NCBI GenBank assembly: GCA_041676705.1
Contig: JBAYRL010000007.1
Coordinates: 1 to 64,000 of the forward strand
DNA length: 64,000 bases
Direction: 5' to 3'
DNA from: Acidimicrobiia bacterium
Lineage (GTDB): Bacteria > Actinomycetota > Acidimicrobiia > Acidimicrobiales > SKKL01
The notes beneath the pieces were generated by a model, which ran no database searches, had not been told where the DNA came from, and worked only from the letters and a program-made list of their open reading frames with translations. Below, piece by piece: positions 1 to 7,357 of the stretch (positions within the stretch are counted from its first letter, which is position 1; every line of letters begins with the position of its first letter). A program made the position numbers and the translations under genes.

Positions 1-1
1 C

Positions 2-67
2 ATTGGGCCCTCGGCGCTGACGGAGGCCATGGGCATGCTCAACCACCATTTCGCAGCAGCCGCCTGA
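2..67 (+). CDS. tnpA: IS6100-like transposase, C-terminal end (partial)
   Basis: The plus frame from base 2 reads 21 codons to a TGA at 65-67. Its residues (IGPSALTEAMGMLNHHF followed by four alanines) are, as I recall it, the exact C-terminus of the IS6100 transposase. The DDE catalytic core lies upstream of the window, so only the tail is visible. The short distance from the stop codon to the terminal repeat fits IS6-family layout. Confidence 0.88.
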   Translation: MGPSALTEAMGMLNHHFAAAA

Positions 68-107
68 TCGGCGCAGAGCGACAGCCTACCTCTGACTGCC
101 GCCAATC

Positions 108-121
108 TTTGCAACAGAGCC
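108..121. repeat. Terminal inverted repeat of the IS6100-like element
   Basis: The 14 bases at 108-121 are the outer inverted repeat of the IS and mark the exact junction with host DNA. Base 122 is the first base of the interrupted gene. Confidence 0.85.
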
Positions 122-879
122 CGGAGTTCTTCCACGTCTGCCTGCCACCGGGTCGTGTCCTCATAGGCGGTGAAGATGAACTGTGCCGAGTTGATGACGT
201 TCTTCTTCGCGGCGATTGATTGGTCGTTCCACTTGATGTCCCGCCACTCGGTCTTGCCAATCCCGATGAGCGCACGACCTTTGAAGTATGAGCCGGCGAG
301 GATCGCCTGAACGTCGTCGAGGCCGACGTTCAGGTTGTTGAACCCTTCGCGGAGGTCCGAATCGTAATTCGACAGGTGCTCAGCCGGGACGGATTCTTTA
401 ATCCTGCGGCCGAGGTCGGTCAGCGAATCCCGCGTGATTACGCCCTGCCAGCTGAGGGAGGAGTGGCTCGGTGCGAGCTTCATCTTTGGCTGGAGCGCGT
501 TGATGAACTGTGCCTGAATCACTTCCGGGTCGAGGTCTGGGTCGAAGATGACATGCAGGTTGACCCTCGCCAGTTTCCCGTCGGTGCCACCGAAGTGATC
601 CAGCCGCAGTTCGATCACCGGGAAGATCGCTTCGAGGTTCTGAAGGCGTCCGCTCTTCCGTGCCTCGATGACACGCTTGTAGCCGTCCAGGAACCAGTAG
701 TCATTGATGCCGATGACAGTCATGTCTTCTGGCAGAGCCTCAAGTTCATCGATGAACTGGGCCCAAGTCTCGTCGGTGTCGGCACCGTAGTGCTGAACGA
801 TGGAGGCTGGCGTGTGCACGTGAAGGTCCCAGATTCGCCACGCCGTGCCGCGTGCACGCTCCAGTCCTGCTGTTGTCAC
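122..879 (-). pseudogene. TrlF-like PHP-domain/AAA ATPase, N-terminal part, cut by the IS
   Basis: An uninterrupted minus-strand frame runs from a GTG at 879 (AAGGAA ribosome site about 8 bases upstream) into the IS, leaving about 252 host codons. The N-terminus has a PHP phosphoesterase signature: WDLHVHTPAS at residues 17-26, then GINDYWFLDGYK, then IELRLDHFGG and NLHVIFDPD. This order is typical of the TrlF family, large proteins (usually 900 residues or more) pairing a PHP hydrolase with an SMC/RecN-like ATPase; several relatives sit in defence loci. The ATPase part would lie beyond the IS. Because the frame leaves the window it is easily missed, and plus-strand frames over it are shadows. 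As it stands the gene is truncated at about residue 252 and presumably inactive, unless a short PHP-only protein is made. Confidence 0.75.
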
Positions 880-900
880 TTGCGTTCCTTCCGACCGACT

Positions 901-944
901 CCGACGTCGGCCGAACCAGGAGGACCGCCGTTACGTGTTCACGT
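901..944. promoter_or_regulatory. Palindromes in the divergent dprA/trlF intergenic region
   Basis: The 175-base gap between the TrlF-like start (879, minus) and the DprA-like start (1055, plus) must hold both promoters. It contains a perfect 10-bp palindrome at 901-910 (CCGACGTCGG) and an interrupted one at 933-944 (ACGTG-TT-CACGT). Either could be a shared operator. No clear -35/-10 pair was identified, so the regulatory role is inference. Confidence 0.3.
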
Positions 945-1054
945 CTTCAGAGTATCGGCAGGCACCGACGCCGCACCGAGGCCGCGCCGCTGTCGGCGAG
1001 TCTTCGTCTTGTTCGGCGCACCTCCTGGGCAACGGACGTGGGGAGGAACCGACG

Positions 1055-2053
1055 ATGACTGGCCTGAGTGATGCCGCGAAGGACGAACGCACCGCGCGCA
1101 TGGTGTTGTCCATGCTCGTCGAGCCCAACGATCCGGTGACGGGCCGACTCTTGGCTCAGGTCGGGGCGGTGGAGGTGCTCCGGCTTGCCGAGCGCAACGG
1201 TGAGGTCAGTGGCCTCGACTCTGCGGATGCGCAGGTCTGGCGTGACCATTTCAACGCATCGGAGGCGCGGAGCATCACTGAGCGGCTCAGCCAGATTCAG
1301 CAGTCAGGAGTCCGAGCGCTGATCCCCGGCGACGCTCATTGGCCCGGTGCCCTCAACGACCTGGGGGAAGCTGCACCGTACGTGCTGTGGGTTCGCGGCG
1401 CGTCCTCCTTCCTGTCTCGTCCGTTGCGCGACTTCGTGACGATCACCGGAGCGCGGGCGTCTACCTCGTACGGGGATCATGTAGCTCGCGAACTCGCTGC
1501 CTCCGTCGCTGCTGACCACCGAGTTGTAGTTGCCGGGGGTGCCTACGGGATCGAAGGAGTTGCACATCAGACTGCTCTCGCAACAGGCGGTGATACCATC
1601 ACCGTTCTCGCCAATGGGGTTGACCGGCCTTACCCTGCTGGGCACCGCGAGCTTCTCGACCGCGTGGCCCGTGTTGGGGTGCTGGTCAGCGAGGTTCCGC
1701 CAGGTACTGTTCCAACCCGACATCGCTTCATCGCTCGGGCACGCTTGATGGCGGCGCTCTCGTCGGCGACGGTTCTTGTCGAGGCCGGATTCCGCTCGGG
1801 CTCGCTGGCGGTGGCGCATCGCGCCTCGGAGCTGGGGCGAGGAGTGGGAGCAGTTCCGGGGCCGGTGACGAGCGCATCGAGTGCGGGACCGCACGGCCTG
1901 TTGCAGGCCGGTGTGGCGTCGCTTGTAACCAGCACTGCGGACCTTGCGAGACTCGTGGAACACCAGGGCTCGCGCCCTGCGCCGGCGCTGCACGCCGGAC
2001 TCGCCAGGGATCAGATTCGTCGGCCTACATCCGAGTCCGCGCGGACTCTGTAG
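1055..2053 (+). CDS. DprA/Smf-like DNA-processing protein of the mobile element
   Basis: A 332-residue protein with a DprA Rossmann-like domain. Recognisable are GARAST, GGAYGIEGVAHQTAL (compare the canonical SGLARGID.AAH), ITVLANGVDRPYPAGH, SEVPPGTVPTRHRFIARAR and SGSLAVAHRASELGRGVGAVPGP. DprA normally binds incoming single-stranded DNA and loads RecA during transformation. This copy sits in a mobile element and is divergent at the glycine-rich motif, so it is an accessory DprA homologue, perhaps acting on incoming DNA or in defence. The ATG at 1055 is preceded by GGGGAGG. The frame is open to 845, but that stretch is not protein-like and overlaps the TrlF-like start. It is divergent to the TrlF-like gene. 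Confidence 0.8.
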   Translation: MTGLSDAAKDERTARMVLSMLVEPNDPVTGRLLAQVGAVEVLRLAERNGEVSGLDSADAQVWRDHFNASEARSITERLSQIQQSGVRALIPGDAHWPGALNDLGEAAPYVLWVRGASSFLSRPLRDFVTITGARASTSYGDHVARELAASVAADHRVVVAGGAYGIEGVAHQTALATGGDTITVLANGVDRPYPAGHRELLDRVARVGVLVSEVPPGTVPTRHRFIARARLMAALSSATVLVEAGFRSGSLAVAHRASELGRGVGAVPGPVTSASSAGPHGLLQAGVASLVTSTADLARLVEHQGSRPAPALHAGLARDQIRRPTSESARTL

Positions 2054-2086
2054 GAACTACACAGTGCTACGGGCTGGCACCGGAGT

Positions 2087-2455
2087 TCAGCGCTCGCTGT
2101 GAGCAAGTTCGAGCAGCGCCGGCGTGCCGCCACTCACGCACTGACGCCGCGCGCGGCATTCACGAGCGCGGACCTTCACGAGCATCACGAGACTCATTGG
2201 ACCGAAGAGCGTCATCTTGAGCGCGTTCCAAATGCACACGAGTACGACGAGGTGGAGCCACCCGGGACCACCGCTGCCGGCGAGGGTGGTGCACCAGTGG
2301 GCGACGACGAGGTAGGGAACGGCCAAGAGCATCGCAGGGATGCCCCACTTGAGTCCCCGCCTTGTGCGAAGCAGATCAAGGACGATGTTGCTCGGCATGT
2401 AGCGCCGGAGGAAGTATCGGACCTCGACGCTCGCTGTCCACAGTAGGCGGATCAT
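2087..2455 (-). CDS. Small two-helix membrane protein (often mis-annotated sulfate permease)
   Basis: A 122-residue protein starting at an ATG behind a GAGAGGAG ribosome site. After a basic N-terminus (FLRRYMPSNIVLDLLRTRRGLKWGIP) it has two hydrophobic segments, about residues 40-58 and 66-95, and a basic C-terminus. Proteins with the same FLRRYMP...RTRRGLKWG opening are common on actinobacterial conjugative elements and are frequently labelled sulfate permease without support. I do not assign a function; the context next to a relaxase remnant suggests an accessory of the mobile element. Confidence 0.7.
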   Translation of the reverse strand: MIRLLWTASVEVRYFLRRYMPSNIVLDLLRTRRGLKWGIPAMLLAVPYLVVAHWCTTLAGSGGPGWLHLVVLVCIWNALKMTLFGPMSLVMLVKVRARECRARRQCVSGGTPALLELAHSER

Positions 2456-2600
2456 GGTGGGCTCCTCTCAACACGCGCCTGCTTCGTCGAGACGGTGCGT
2501 GGAGAGTGACCCGAGGGTCTGCCGCGAACGGCCCAAAGGTAAGGAGAAATCCGCCTCACCTCCAAGGCTACGTCTGTGGGCCGACATTGGGAAGGGGGAG

Positions 2601-3287
2601 TCAGATGGTTCGCCCTAGCTGCGACTGTGTGCGCGTCGGCCCGTGGGCGCTGAACCCTTCCGACCTATCCATCTCGGTGGCTGAGGACAACGCGCGATCT
2701 AGGCATACCTTCGCTCGCGCGGCGTCGATCTTCTGCGCCTCGGACACGGGCGGTGCCCCGAGGGGCGCGTCGTCGGTGATGCGGTAGCGGTCTCGGTAGG
2801 CGGCGACCACTCGCGCCGCCCTCCTCCATGCTGCGGCCCGGCGAGTGTCGCTCGGTGACGTACCGAGCGCTCTCATCCAGGGTGCCTCGTCGGTGAGAGC
2901 GCCATCAAGAACGGCGTCGGCGCGGGCTTCGATGAGTGCTTCTCGCTCATCGAGCGCCGCACGCATCTCGGCGTCGTGTACTCCGCCCGCGTGTGGCAGG
3001 AGCCCAGCGATGAGCCTGGGCGCTTTGCGGGCCCGTCCTGATCCGGCGGGGCGAGCGGTGGCACGGGCGACCCGGTAGTGAATGACCGCGGCGATGTCGT
3101 CAGCGTCGTCGAATCCGCGCGCCTGGACGATGCGTGGAAGCAGGGTCTCGACGTTGTGGTGGTTGGCTTCGGCGCGGCGGAGCTCTGCCGTGAGCGCTCC
3201 AAAGGCTTCGGACTCAACAGCGGCTTGGGCTTGCTCAGCAGTGAGGCTGGATGCACGGACGAGGGATGCCCAGCGGCCGTGTACGGG
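2601..3287 (-). pseudogene. C-terminal remnant of a MobF/TraA-type conjugative relaxase
   Basis: A minus frame open from about 3287 down to a stop at 2601 encodes about 229 residues of an Ala/Arg-rich sequence (WASLVRASSLTAEQAQ, TAELRRAEANHHNVETLLPR, ARGFDDADDIAAVIHYRVA, LDEREALIEARADAVL, VAAYRDRYRITDDAPLG). This is typical of the extreme C-terminus of TraA/TrwC-like relaxase-helicases of actinobacterial elements, proteins that usually exceed 1,000 residues. No relaxase HUH or helicase domain is present. Upstream, beyond about 3288, protein-like sequence switches to the plus strand, so the gene has lost its 5' part by rearrangement. An ATG at 2966 could start a 121-residue peptide, but a remnant is more likely. 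Confidence 0.65.
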
Positions 3288-3475
3288 AGTACTCCTACGA
3301 GCGCAACGGACAGCGCTACGAAGGTGAGGAGTTCATCGCAACTCGCATCGGCCACGACCTGGCGCGCACGCGCTACGAGGTAGATCGAACCGAGCGCAAC
3401 TCTGGCCGAAATGGCGCTGCCTTCACCGCGCCACAGCGTTCCGCTCCGTCGAACGCCGCGACCATCGGAATGTGA
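3266..3475 (+). pseudogene. 3' fragment of an unidentified element gene after a rearrangement junction
   Basis: A plus frame with normal codon bias begins to look like protein near 3288 (EYSYERNGQRYEGEEFIATR, then IGHDLARTRYEVDRTERN) and ends at a TGA at 3473-3475 that overlaps the next gene's GTG by four bases. Upstream of about 3288 the same DNA is better explained by the relaxase remnant on the other strand. It is therefore probably the tail of a gene whose 5' part was lost. An ATG at 3266 could allow a 69-residue product. I do not recognise the family. Confidence 0.4.
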
Positions 3476-4050
3476 GCGGGGAGACCATGACCGACTCGCT
3501 CGGCCCCGAACACGATGACCTGCCGCCCGAGGCAGAAACACGGTCGCCTCGTTTCGATACTCCTGAGCCGCCGCATCCGGTCAACTGGAATCTACTCACG
3601 GCTAATGATCTTGAAACGGAGCTGCTCGAACTCAACCGCTGGGTGGACTGGCTTCGCCACACCTACGGTCTTACAGCCAGCGTCGTGCCGCCGTACTGGC
3701 ATCGGCACCCCGAACTCCTCTGGGAGCTGTCCGCCCTGCACCTGCACTGGTTATCCGCCTACGACGCCGAGCAGGACGGCTCAGCGCCCCTCGGGTGGCA
3801 CCGCGACTTCGCAGATGCACGAGCCCGGCTTCGAGACTGGGTCGCCGCCTGCGGCACACGCCTTGACAGGGATCGGCCAACCCGCCAGACGAGTTGGCCC
3901 GGAGAAGACCCCGCCGCGCCCGTCGAGGACTTACCCATCACAGACCGCGACGAAGACTTCGTGCGGTTCGTGCTCGATCAGGTCGCAGCGCGCCAGGAGG
4001 CCGAAGATGCCTTCTTCGCGGCCTTCGAATCTGACACCGGCGAGGTGTGA
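3472..4050 (+). CDS. Conjugative-element hypothetical protein, DUF4913-like
   Basis: A 192-residue acidic protein rich in Trp and His (NRWVDWLRHTYGL, YWHRHPELLWELSALHLHW, APLGWHRDFADARARLRDWV). The spacing of Trp/His motifs resembles the DUF4913 proteins found just ahead of integrases in actinobacterial integrative elements; no enzymatic function is known. Translation may start at GTG 3472, overlapping the previous stop, or at ATG 3487 behind GCGGGGAG. Its stop overlaps the next small gene, so translational coupling is likely. Confidence 0.6.
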   Translation: MSGETMTDSLGPEHDDLPPEAETRSPRFDTPEPPHPVNWNLLTANDLETELLELNRWVDWLRHTYGLTASVVPPYWHRHPELLWELSALHLHWLSAYDAEQDGSAPLGWHRDFADARARLRDWVAACGTRLDRDRPTRQTSWPGEDPAAPVEDLPITDRDEDFVRFVLDQVAARQEAEDAFFAAFESDTGEV

Positions 4051-4052
4051 GC

Positions 4053-4259
4053 ATGACGCGGCGGTACATACGAAAGACCGGGCAGCGTCAGCAGAGCGAG
4101 CGCGAGCTGACGATCCGCGCCGACTTCCACGAACCCCCCGACCTCGACAAGCTCAGCGAGTTACTCATCCGTATCGCGCTCCAACGGTCCGGGTCGTGCC
4201 CCTCGGGAGGAACGACGACATCGAAGCGCCCGCGTGCTTCAGTGGAGCCTTCGTCGTAG
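4053..4259 (+). CDS. Small basic conjugative-element protein
   Basis: A 68-residue basic protein (TRRYIRKTGQRQQSERELTI, then PPDLDKLSELLIRIALQ) starting three bases after the previous stop; a GTG at 4047 overlapping that stop is the alternative. Similar short proteins beginning RYIR..G and carrying PPDL.KL..LLI.LA precede integrase genes in actinobacterial elements. The last 20 or so residues are Ser/Thr/Pro-rich and less typical. Function unknown. Confidence 0.5.
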   Translation: MTRRYIRKTGQRQQSERELTIRADFHEPPDLDKLSELLIRIALQRSGSCPSGGTTTSKRPRASVEPSS

Positions 4260-4437
4260 AATGTATGCATCCGTCGCGGATGGCGGATGTTGTGGTCCTA
4301 GCGCTTCGCCCTTGTGGCGAGGCAAAGCAAACGTGGCCGACTCGGCCTAGTCCTACAGCCTTCGGGCTCTTCTTACGATCAACATCCCTCGACTCATCAG
4401 TCCGCGTCGGCAGAACTAGTGACTGTGGAGAAGAGCC

Positions 4438-6117
4438 ATGACGACCACCGATGCGAGCCGCGCCGCGATAGACAGTCTCGTTGCCCCAACACCGTTCGTT
4501 GGGGCGATCGCCGTCTCCTACCTCCGTGTCTCGACCAAGGAGCAGGCAGAGAAGGGCGGCAGCGCCGAAGGCTTCTCGATCCCAGCCCAGCGCGAGGCCA
4601 ACCAGCGCAAGGCCGACCAACTCGGCGCGACCATCGTCGAGGAGTTCGTCGACGCGGGCGAGTCTGCCCGCAAGGCCGACCGGCCAGAACTGATGCGGAT
4701 GATCCAGTACGTCACGAAGCACAAAACGAACTACTGCATCGTCCACAAGGTCGACCGGCTGGCCCGCAACCGCGCAGACGACGTGACCATCCACCTCGCG
4801 CTCAAGGACGCCGGGGTCACCCTGGTGTCAGCGACTGAAAACATTGACGAGACGCCCTCGGGGATGCTGCTGCACGGCATCATGTCGTCGATCGCCGAGT
4901 TCTACTCGCGCAACCTGGCCACGGAGGTCGTCAAGGGTCTGTCACAGAAGGCCGCGCAGGGCGGGACAGTGTCGAAGGCACCTATCGGATACCGCAACAT
5001 CGGAGTGCGTGACGAGTTTGGCCGTGAGGTGCGCACCGTCGAGCTGGACGAGGAACGTGCACCGCTGGTTCGGTGGGCCTTCCAGGTGTTCGCGTCCGGG
5101 GATTGGTCGACGAGCCAGCTCCACCACGAGTTAGTGGCGCGGGGGCTGACGACAGCACCTTCCCCGCGTCGTCCTTCTCAGCCCATTGGCAAGTCGTCGG
5201 TGCATCGGATGCTCACGAACCCGTACTACAAGGGCTGCGTCCGCTATCAAGGCGTCACCTACGCCGGAGTCCACGAAGCGCTCGTCCCGAACGAGGTGTG
5301 GGATCAGGTGCAGACCGTGCTCGGCACTCACCGGTCGGCGGCGGACGCGACGCAAGTGCACGATCACTACCTGAAAGGCTCTGTGTTCTGCGGGCAGTGC
5401 GGCTCGCGCCTGATCGTGTGCAACGCGAAGAGTAGCCAGGGCACGATCTATCCGTACTTCGTGTGCGCGAGCAGGCACGGCGGTAGGGGTGACTGTACCC
5501 GTCAAGCGATGCTCATCGAGCACGTCGAGCGACTCGTGGAGCAGTTCTACGATCACGTCCAGATCAGCGCGGAGACCAAGCAGGCGCTCTCGTCGATGCT
5601 GCACGCACGGTTCGACGAGATGATGTCCGAGGGTGCCGCGGAACTGGCGGACCTCGCCACGCGTCGGACCCAGCTCGAAGACGAGCAGGAGAAGCTGCTC
5701 CGTGCTCACTACGCGGGAGCGGTCCCGTTGGAGTTGCTCAAGCGGGAGCAGGATCGGATCACGGCATCGCTGGAGACGATCCAGAACCGGATCGACGCCC
5801 ACCACGGGGAGTACGCCTTCGCTCGGGCGAACTTGGACGACGCGTTGACTCTGCTGTCGAATGCGGCCGACATTTACAAGAAGGCTGACGACGCGAACCG
5901 TCGTCTGTGCAACCAGGCGCTGTTCACGGCGATTTATGTCGATGAGGACAACGACGTTCGGGTCGGCTACAAGACGCCGTACGACGGGCTGAGCATCGAA
6001 GGCTTGCAGGCCGACGCCCTCACCTGGGCCGCCGAGGCAAGAAAGTTGAGCCAGGCTCGAACCTCGACCAAGGGCGGTCCCTTGGTCGAAAGTTCAAACC
6101 TGACCCATTTGGGGTGA
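4438..6117 (+). CDS. Large serine recombinase (integrase)
   Basis: A 559-residue site-specific recombinase. The N-terminal resolvase domain carries the catalytic-serine motif (AVSYLRVSTKEQA, Ser about residue 32) and the following arginine motif (VHKVDRLARNRADD). A recombinase domain follows (about residues 170-290, ending SSVHRMLTNPYYKG), then a zinc ribbon with CGQC and a later C...C pair (about 318-355), and a coiled-coil region (about 395-470). This is the layout of large serine integrases. The ATG at 4438 has GGAGAAG upstream. The final codons and TGA (6115-6117) overlap the 3' end of tRNA-His, placing the gene at the element boundary, as expected for an integrase next to its att site. 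Confidence 0.93.
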   Translation: MTTTDASRAAIDSLVAPTPFVGAIAVSYLRVSTKEQAEKGGSAEGFSIPAQREANQRKADQLGATIVEEFVDAGESARKADRPELMRMIQYVTKHKTNYCIVHKVDRLARNRADDVTIHLALKDAGVTLVSATENIDETPSGMLLHGIMSSIAEFYSRNLATEVVKGLSQKAAQGGTVSKAPIGYRNIGVRDEFGREVRTVELDEERAPLVRWAFQVFASGDWSTSQLHHELVARGLTTAPSPRRPSQPIGKSSVHRMLTNPYYKGCVRYQGVTYAGVHEALVPNEVWDQVQTVLGTHRSAADATQVHDHYLKGSVFCGQCGSRLIVCNAKSSQGTIYPYFVCASRHGGRGDCTRQAMLIEHVERLVEQFYDHVQISAETKQALSSMLHARFDEMMSEGAAELADLATRRTQLEDEQEKLLRAHYAGAVPLELLKREQDRITASLETIQNRIDAHHGEYAFARANLDDALTLLSNAADIYKKADDANRRLCNQALFTAIYVDEDNDVRVGYKTPYDGLSIEGLQADALTWAAEARKLSQARTSTKGGPLVESSNLTHLG

Positions 6118-6187
6118 CCGAGGGGATTCGAACCCCCGACCTCCAGGGCCACAACCTGGCGCTCTAACCAACTGAGCTACGGCCACC
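6110..6187. other. Probable attachment site in the tRNA-His 3' end
   Basis: The tRNA-His gene reads leftward and its 3' end (including CCA, 6110-6112) abuts foreign DNA carrying the integrase, so this is one att junction of the element at 1-6110. A second copy of the tRNA 3' end is expected at the far, unseen end. The exact core cannot be fixed from one junction. Confidence 0.55.
6113..6187 (-). tRNA. tRNA-His (GTG)
   Basis: On the minus strand the sequence folds as a complete cloverleaf: acceptor stem GTGGCCG/CGGTCAC, D arm GCTC...GAGC, anticodon stem CCAGG/CCTGG around loop TTGTGGC (anticodon GTG), and T arm with TTCGAAT. An extra 5' G (6187) faces C73 (6113), the hallmark of tRNA-His. CCA is encoded at 6110-6112. 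Confidence 0.96.
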
Positions 6188-6309
6188 ATGAACGTACCAG
6201 CATAGGGCACTTTCACGAAGGTGATGAAGTTGAGTTCGTCACTAGTTACAACACAAGCTGTACCGCCACTTCCACCCCTAGCTTAAAAGGTGGCAACATA
6301 TAACGTCTT

Positions 6310-6383
6310 GCCCTCGTAGCTCAGCTGGATAGAGCAATTGACTTCTAATCAATAGGTCGCAGGTTCGAGTCCTGCCGGGGGCG
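6310..6383 (+). tRNA. tRNA-Arg (TCT)
   Basis: Cloverleaf with acceptor stem GCCCTCG/CGGGGGC, D arm GCTC...GAGC, anticodon stem ATTGA/TCAAT around loop CTTCTAA (anticodon TCT) and T arm with TTCGAGT. Discriminator is G at 6383; CCA is not encoded exactly (CCC follows). It lies 122 bases from, and divergent to, tRNA-His. Confidence 0.95.
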
Positions 6384-6461
6384 CCCAATACTCGAAGAGG
6401 GACGCATGTCGATGGTACAAGCGATCTTGCAGTTCGACATGCCCGGCTTACGTTTGGCTTG

Positions 6462-6491
6462 TTGAACAAATGTCGAACGCAACGGTATCCT
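6462..6491 (+). promoter_or_regulatory. Likely leaderless promoter of the toxin-antitoxin pair
   Basis: TTGAAC at 6462-6467 and TATCCT at 6486-6491 are separated by 18 bases, and the antitoxin ATG (6498) lies six bases after the -10 box. That places the transcription start at or next to the start codon. No ribosome-binding sequence is seen. Confidence 0.5.
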
Positions 6492-6497
6492 TAGATC

Positions 6498-6698
6498 ATG
6501 TCCACCTCGATTGGTTTCCGCCCGACTGCCGAAGACGAGCGAATCCTCCGCGAAGCTGCGCGGCCCGGTGAGAGCACATCCGACACGCTGCGTCGTGCGC
6601 TGCGGCTGCTCGACCACGAGCACTGGCTCGAACGATTCCATGCTGACGCTGAGAAGCTTAAGGATGAAGACCTGAGCAGCGAGCCGGATGCCTGGTGA
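6498..6698 (+). CDS. Antitoxin of a MazEF-like pair
   Basis: A 66-residue protein with a ribbon-helix-helix-like N-terminus (STSIGFRPTAEDERILREA, then STSDTLRRALRLLD) and an acidic tail ending in Trp, as expected for a DNA-binding antitoxin whose C-terminus wraps the toxin. Its stop overlaps the toxin's GTG by four bases (GTGA), the classic coupled arrangement. It would neutralise the toxin and repress the shared promoter. Family assignment is by position and composition. Confidence 0.75.
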   Translation: MSTSIGFRPTAEDERILREAARPGESTSDTLRRALRLLDHEHWLERFHADAEKLKDEDLSSEPDAW

Positions 6699-7033
6699 TC
6701 CGCGGTGCGATATACCGCATCGACCTCGGACAACCTCGTGGTCACGAGCAACGCGGGAAGCGTCTGGGGCTAGTGGTCTCACCCTCGGAATCGCCCCTGT
6801 CGGTCGTTACGGTGATCCCAACATCGACGTCCGCTCGGCCTGCGATCCATCGGCCAGAGCTGGAGATCGCGGGACGACCGACGCGGTTGCTGGTTGATCA
6901 GATCCGATCGATCGATACCGACTACATCGTGGGTGAGCCCGTGGACTACCTCTCCCGCAACCAGTTGGCTGAGGTGGAGTTCGCTCTGGCACAGTACCTC
7001 GGCATCACCGGCACCGCACCGCCCAACAGGTAG
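6695..7033 (+). CDS. MazF/PemK-family endoribonuclease toxin
   Basis: A 112-residue protein opening IRGAIYRIDLGQPRGHEQRG, then KRLGLVVSP, the MazF/PemK signature (RG.IY..DLG...GHEQ..KR..LVVS) that builds the RNA-cleaving active site. Central TVIPTSTSARPAIHR and LLVDQIRSIDTDYI match the family's later strands. These toxins cleave single-stranded RNA at short motifs and are held in check by the upstream antitoxin. The GTG start at 6695 overlaps the antitoxin stop. The pair sits beside tRNA-Arg and the integrated element, consistent with acquisition. Confidence 0.88.
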   Translation: MIRGAIYRIDLGQPRGHEQRGKRLGLVVSPSESPLSVVTVIPTSTSARPAIHRPELEIAGRPTRLLVDQIRSIDTDYIVGEPVDYLSRNQLAEVEFALAQYLGITGTAPPNR

Positions 7034-7357
7034 GTCCCGGTTGCAATATCGTGCAATGGCGCGCTGGTAAGCAACACAGGTACAACCGCCACATCCACAG
7101 CCACGTTGGTTGATCTGCTGAACAACGCGGATGCCAGGGTCAGCAGCGCTGCCCGCCAGTTCGCTGCTCACCACCGATGCTCGATTAGCTAGTGCTCCAG
7201 TCGTAACGTACGAGATCAAGGTGCTGGTGTAGCCGCCGCTACGCCTACCACATTTGGCAACCTGAATTAGGAAACGGATACCGACTACTCGAGCCCGACT
7301 ACGGCTCAGCCAAGATTGGCCTCATGCGTCATCAGGCAGCCATTACGGTATAAGGCC
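7034..7357. other. Intergenic stretch without a supported gene
   Basis: About 320 bases between the toxin and the first chromosomal dehydrogenase. Open frames here (for example minus strand 6779-7219) overlap the toxin gene and do not look protein-like. No terminator with a T-run was found. It may hold the right boundary of the foreign region, since base composition changes around 7300. Confidence 0.5.

Larger units (their letters stand above)
1..121 (+). mobile_element. Right end of an IS6100-like insertion sequence (IS6 family)
   Basis: The first 121 bases are the 3' end of an insertion sequence that begins outside the window. They hold the last codons of the transposase, a short non-coding tail and a 14-bp terminal inverted repeat at 108-121, which read on the minus strand starts GGCTCTGTTGCAAA, the IS6100/IS26-type terminus. 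From memory this sequence matches IS6100, a nearly invariant IS known from mycobacteria and from many plasmids. IS6-family elements insert by replicative transposition with 8-bp target duplications; the candidate duplicate here is 122-129, but its partner lies outside the window. Confidence 0.9.

Noticed and set aside
1..121. The IS6100-like end as an assembly or cloning artefact
   Set aside because: It cannot be excluded, because IS6100 is multi-copy and common in other DNA, but the junction is exactly at the terminal repeat and inside a gene, as in a genuine insertion.
376..1071. A 231-codon plus-strand open frame
   Set aside because: It lies opposite the TrlF-like gene, which has a ribosome site, conserved PHP motifs and normal codon use; the plus frame resembles no family.
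2873..3541. A 222-codon minus-strand open frame across the rearrangement junction
   Set aside because: Most of it is out of frame with the relaxase remnant and antisense to plus-strand coding after 3288; composition is Ser/Pro/Arg-rich as in shadow frames.
3515..4441. A 308-codon plus frame overlapping two small element genes
   Set aside because: It is a shifted-frame shadow rich in Arg, Pro and Ser, without start site or recognisable motif.
5131..5805. A 224-codon minus frame opposite the integrase
   Set aside because: Antisense to the well-supported zinc-ribbon and coiled-coil part of the integrase; typical high-GC shadow.
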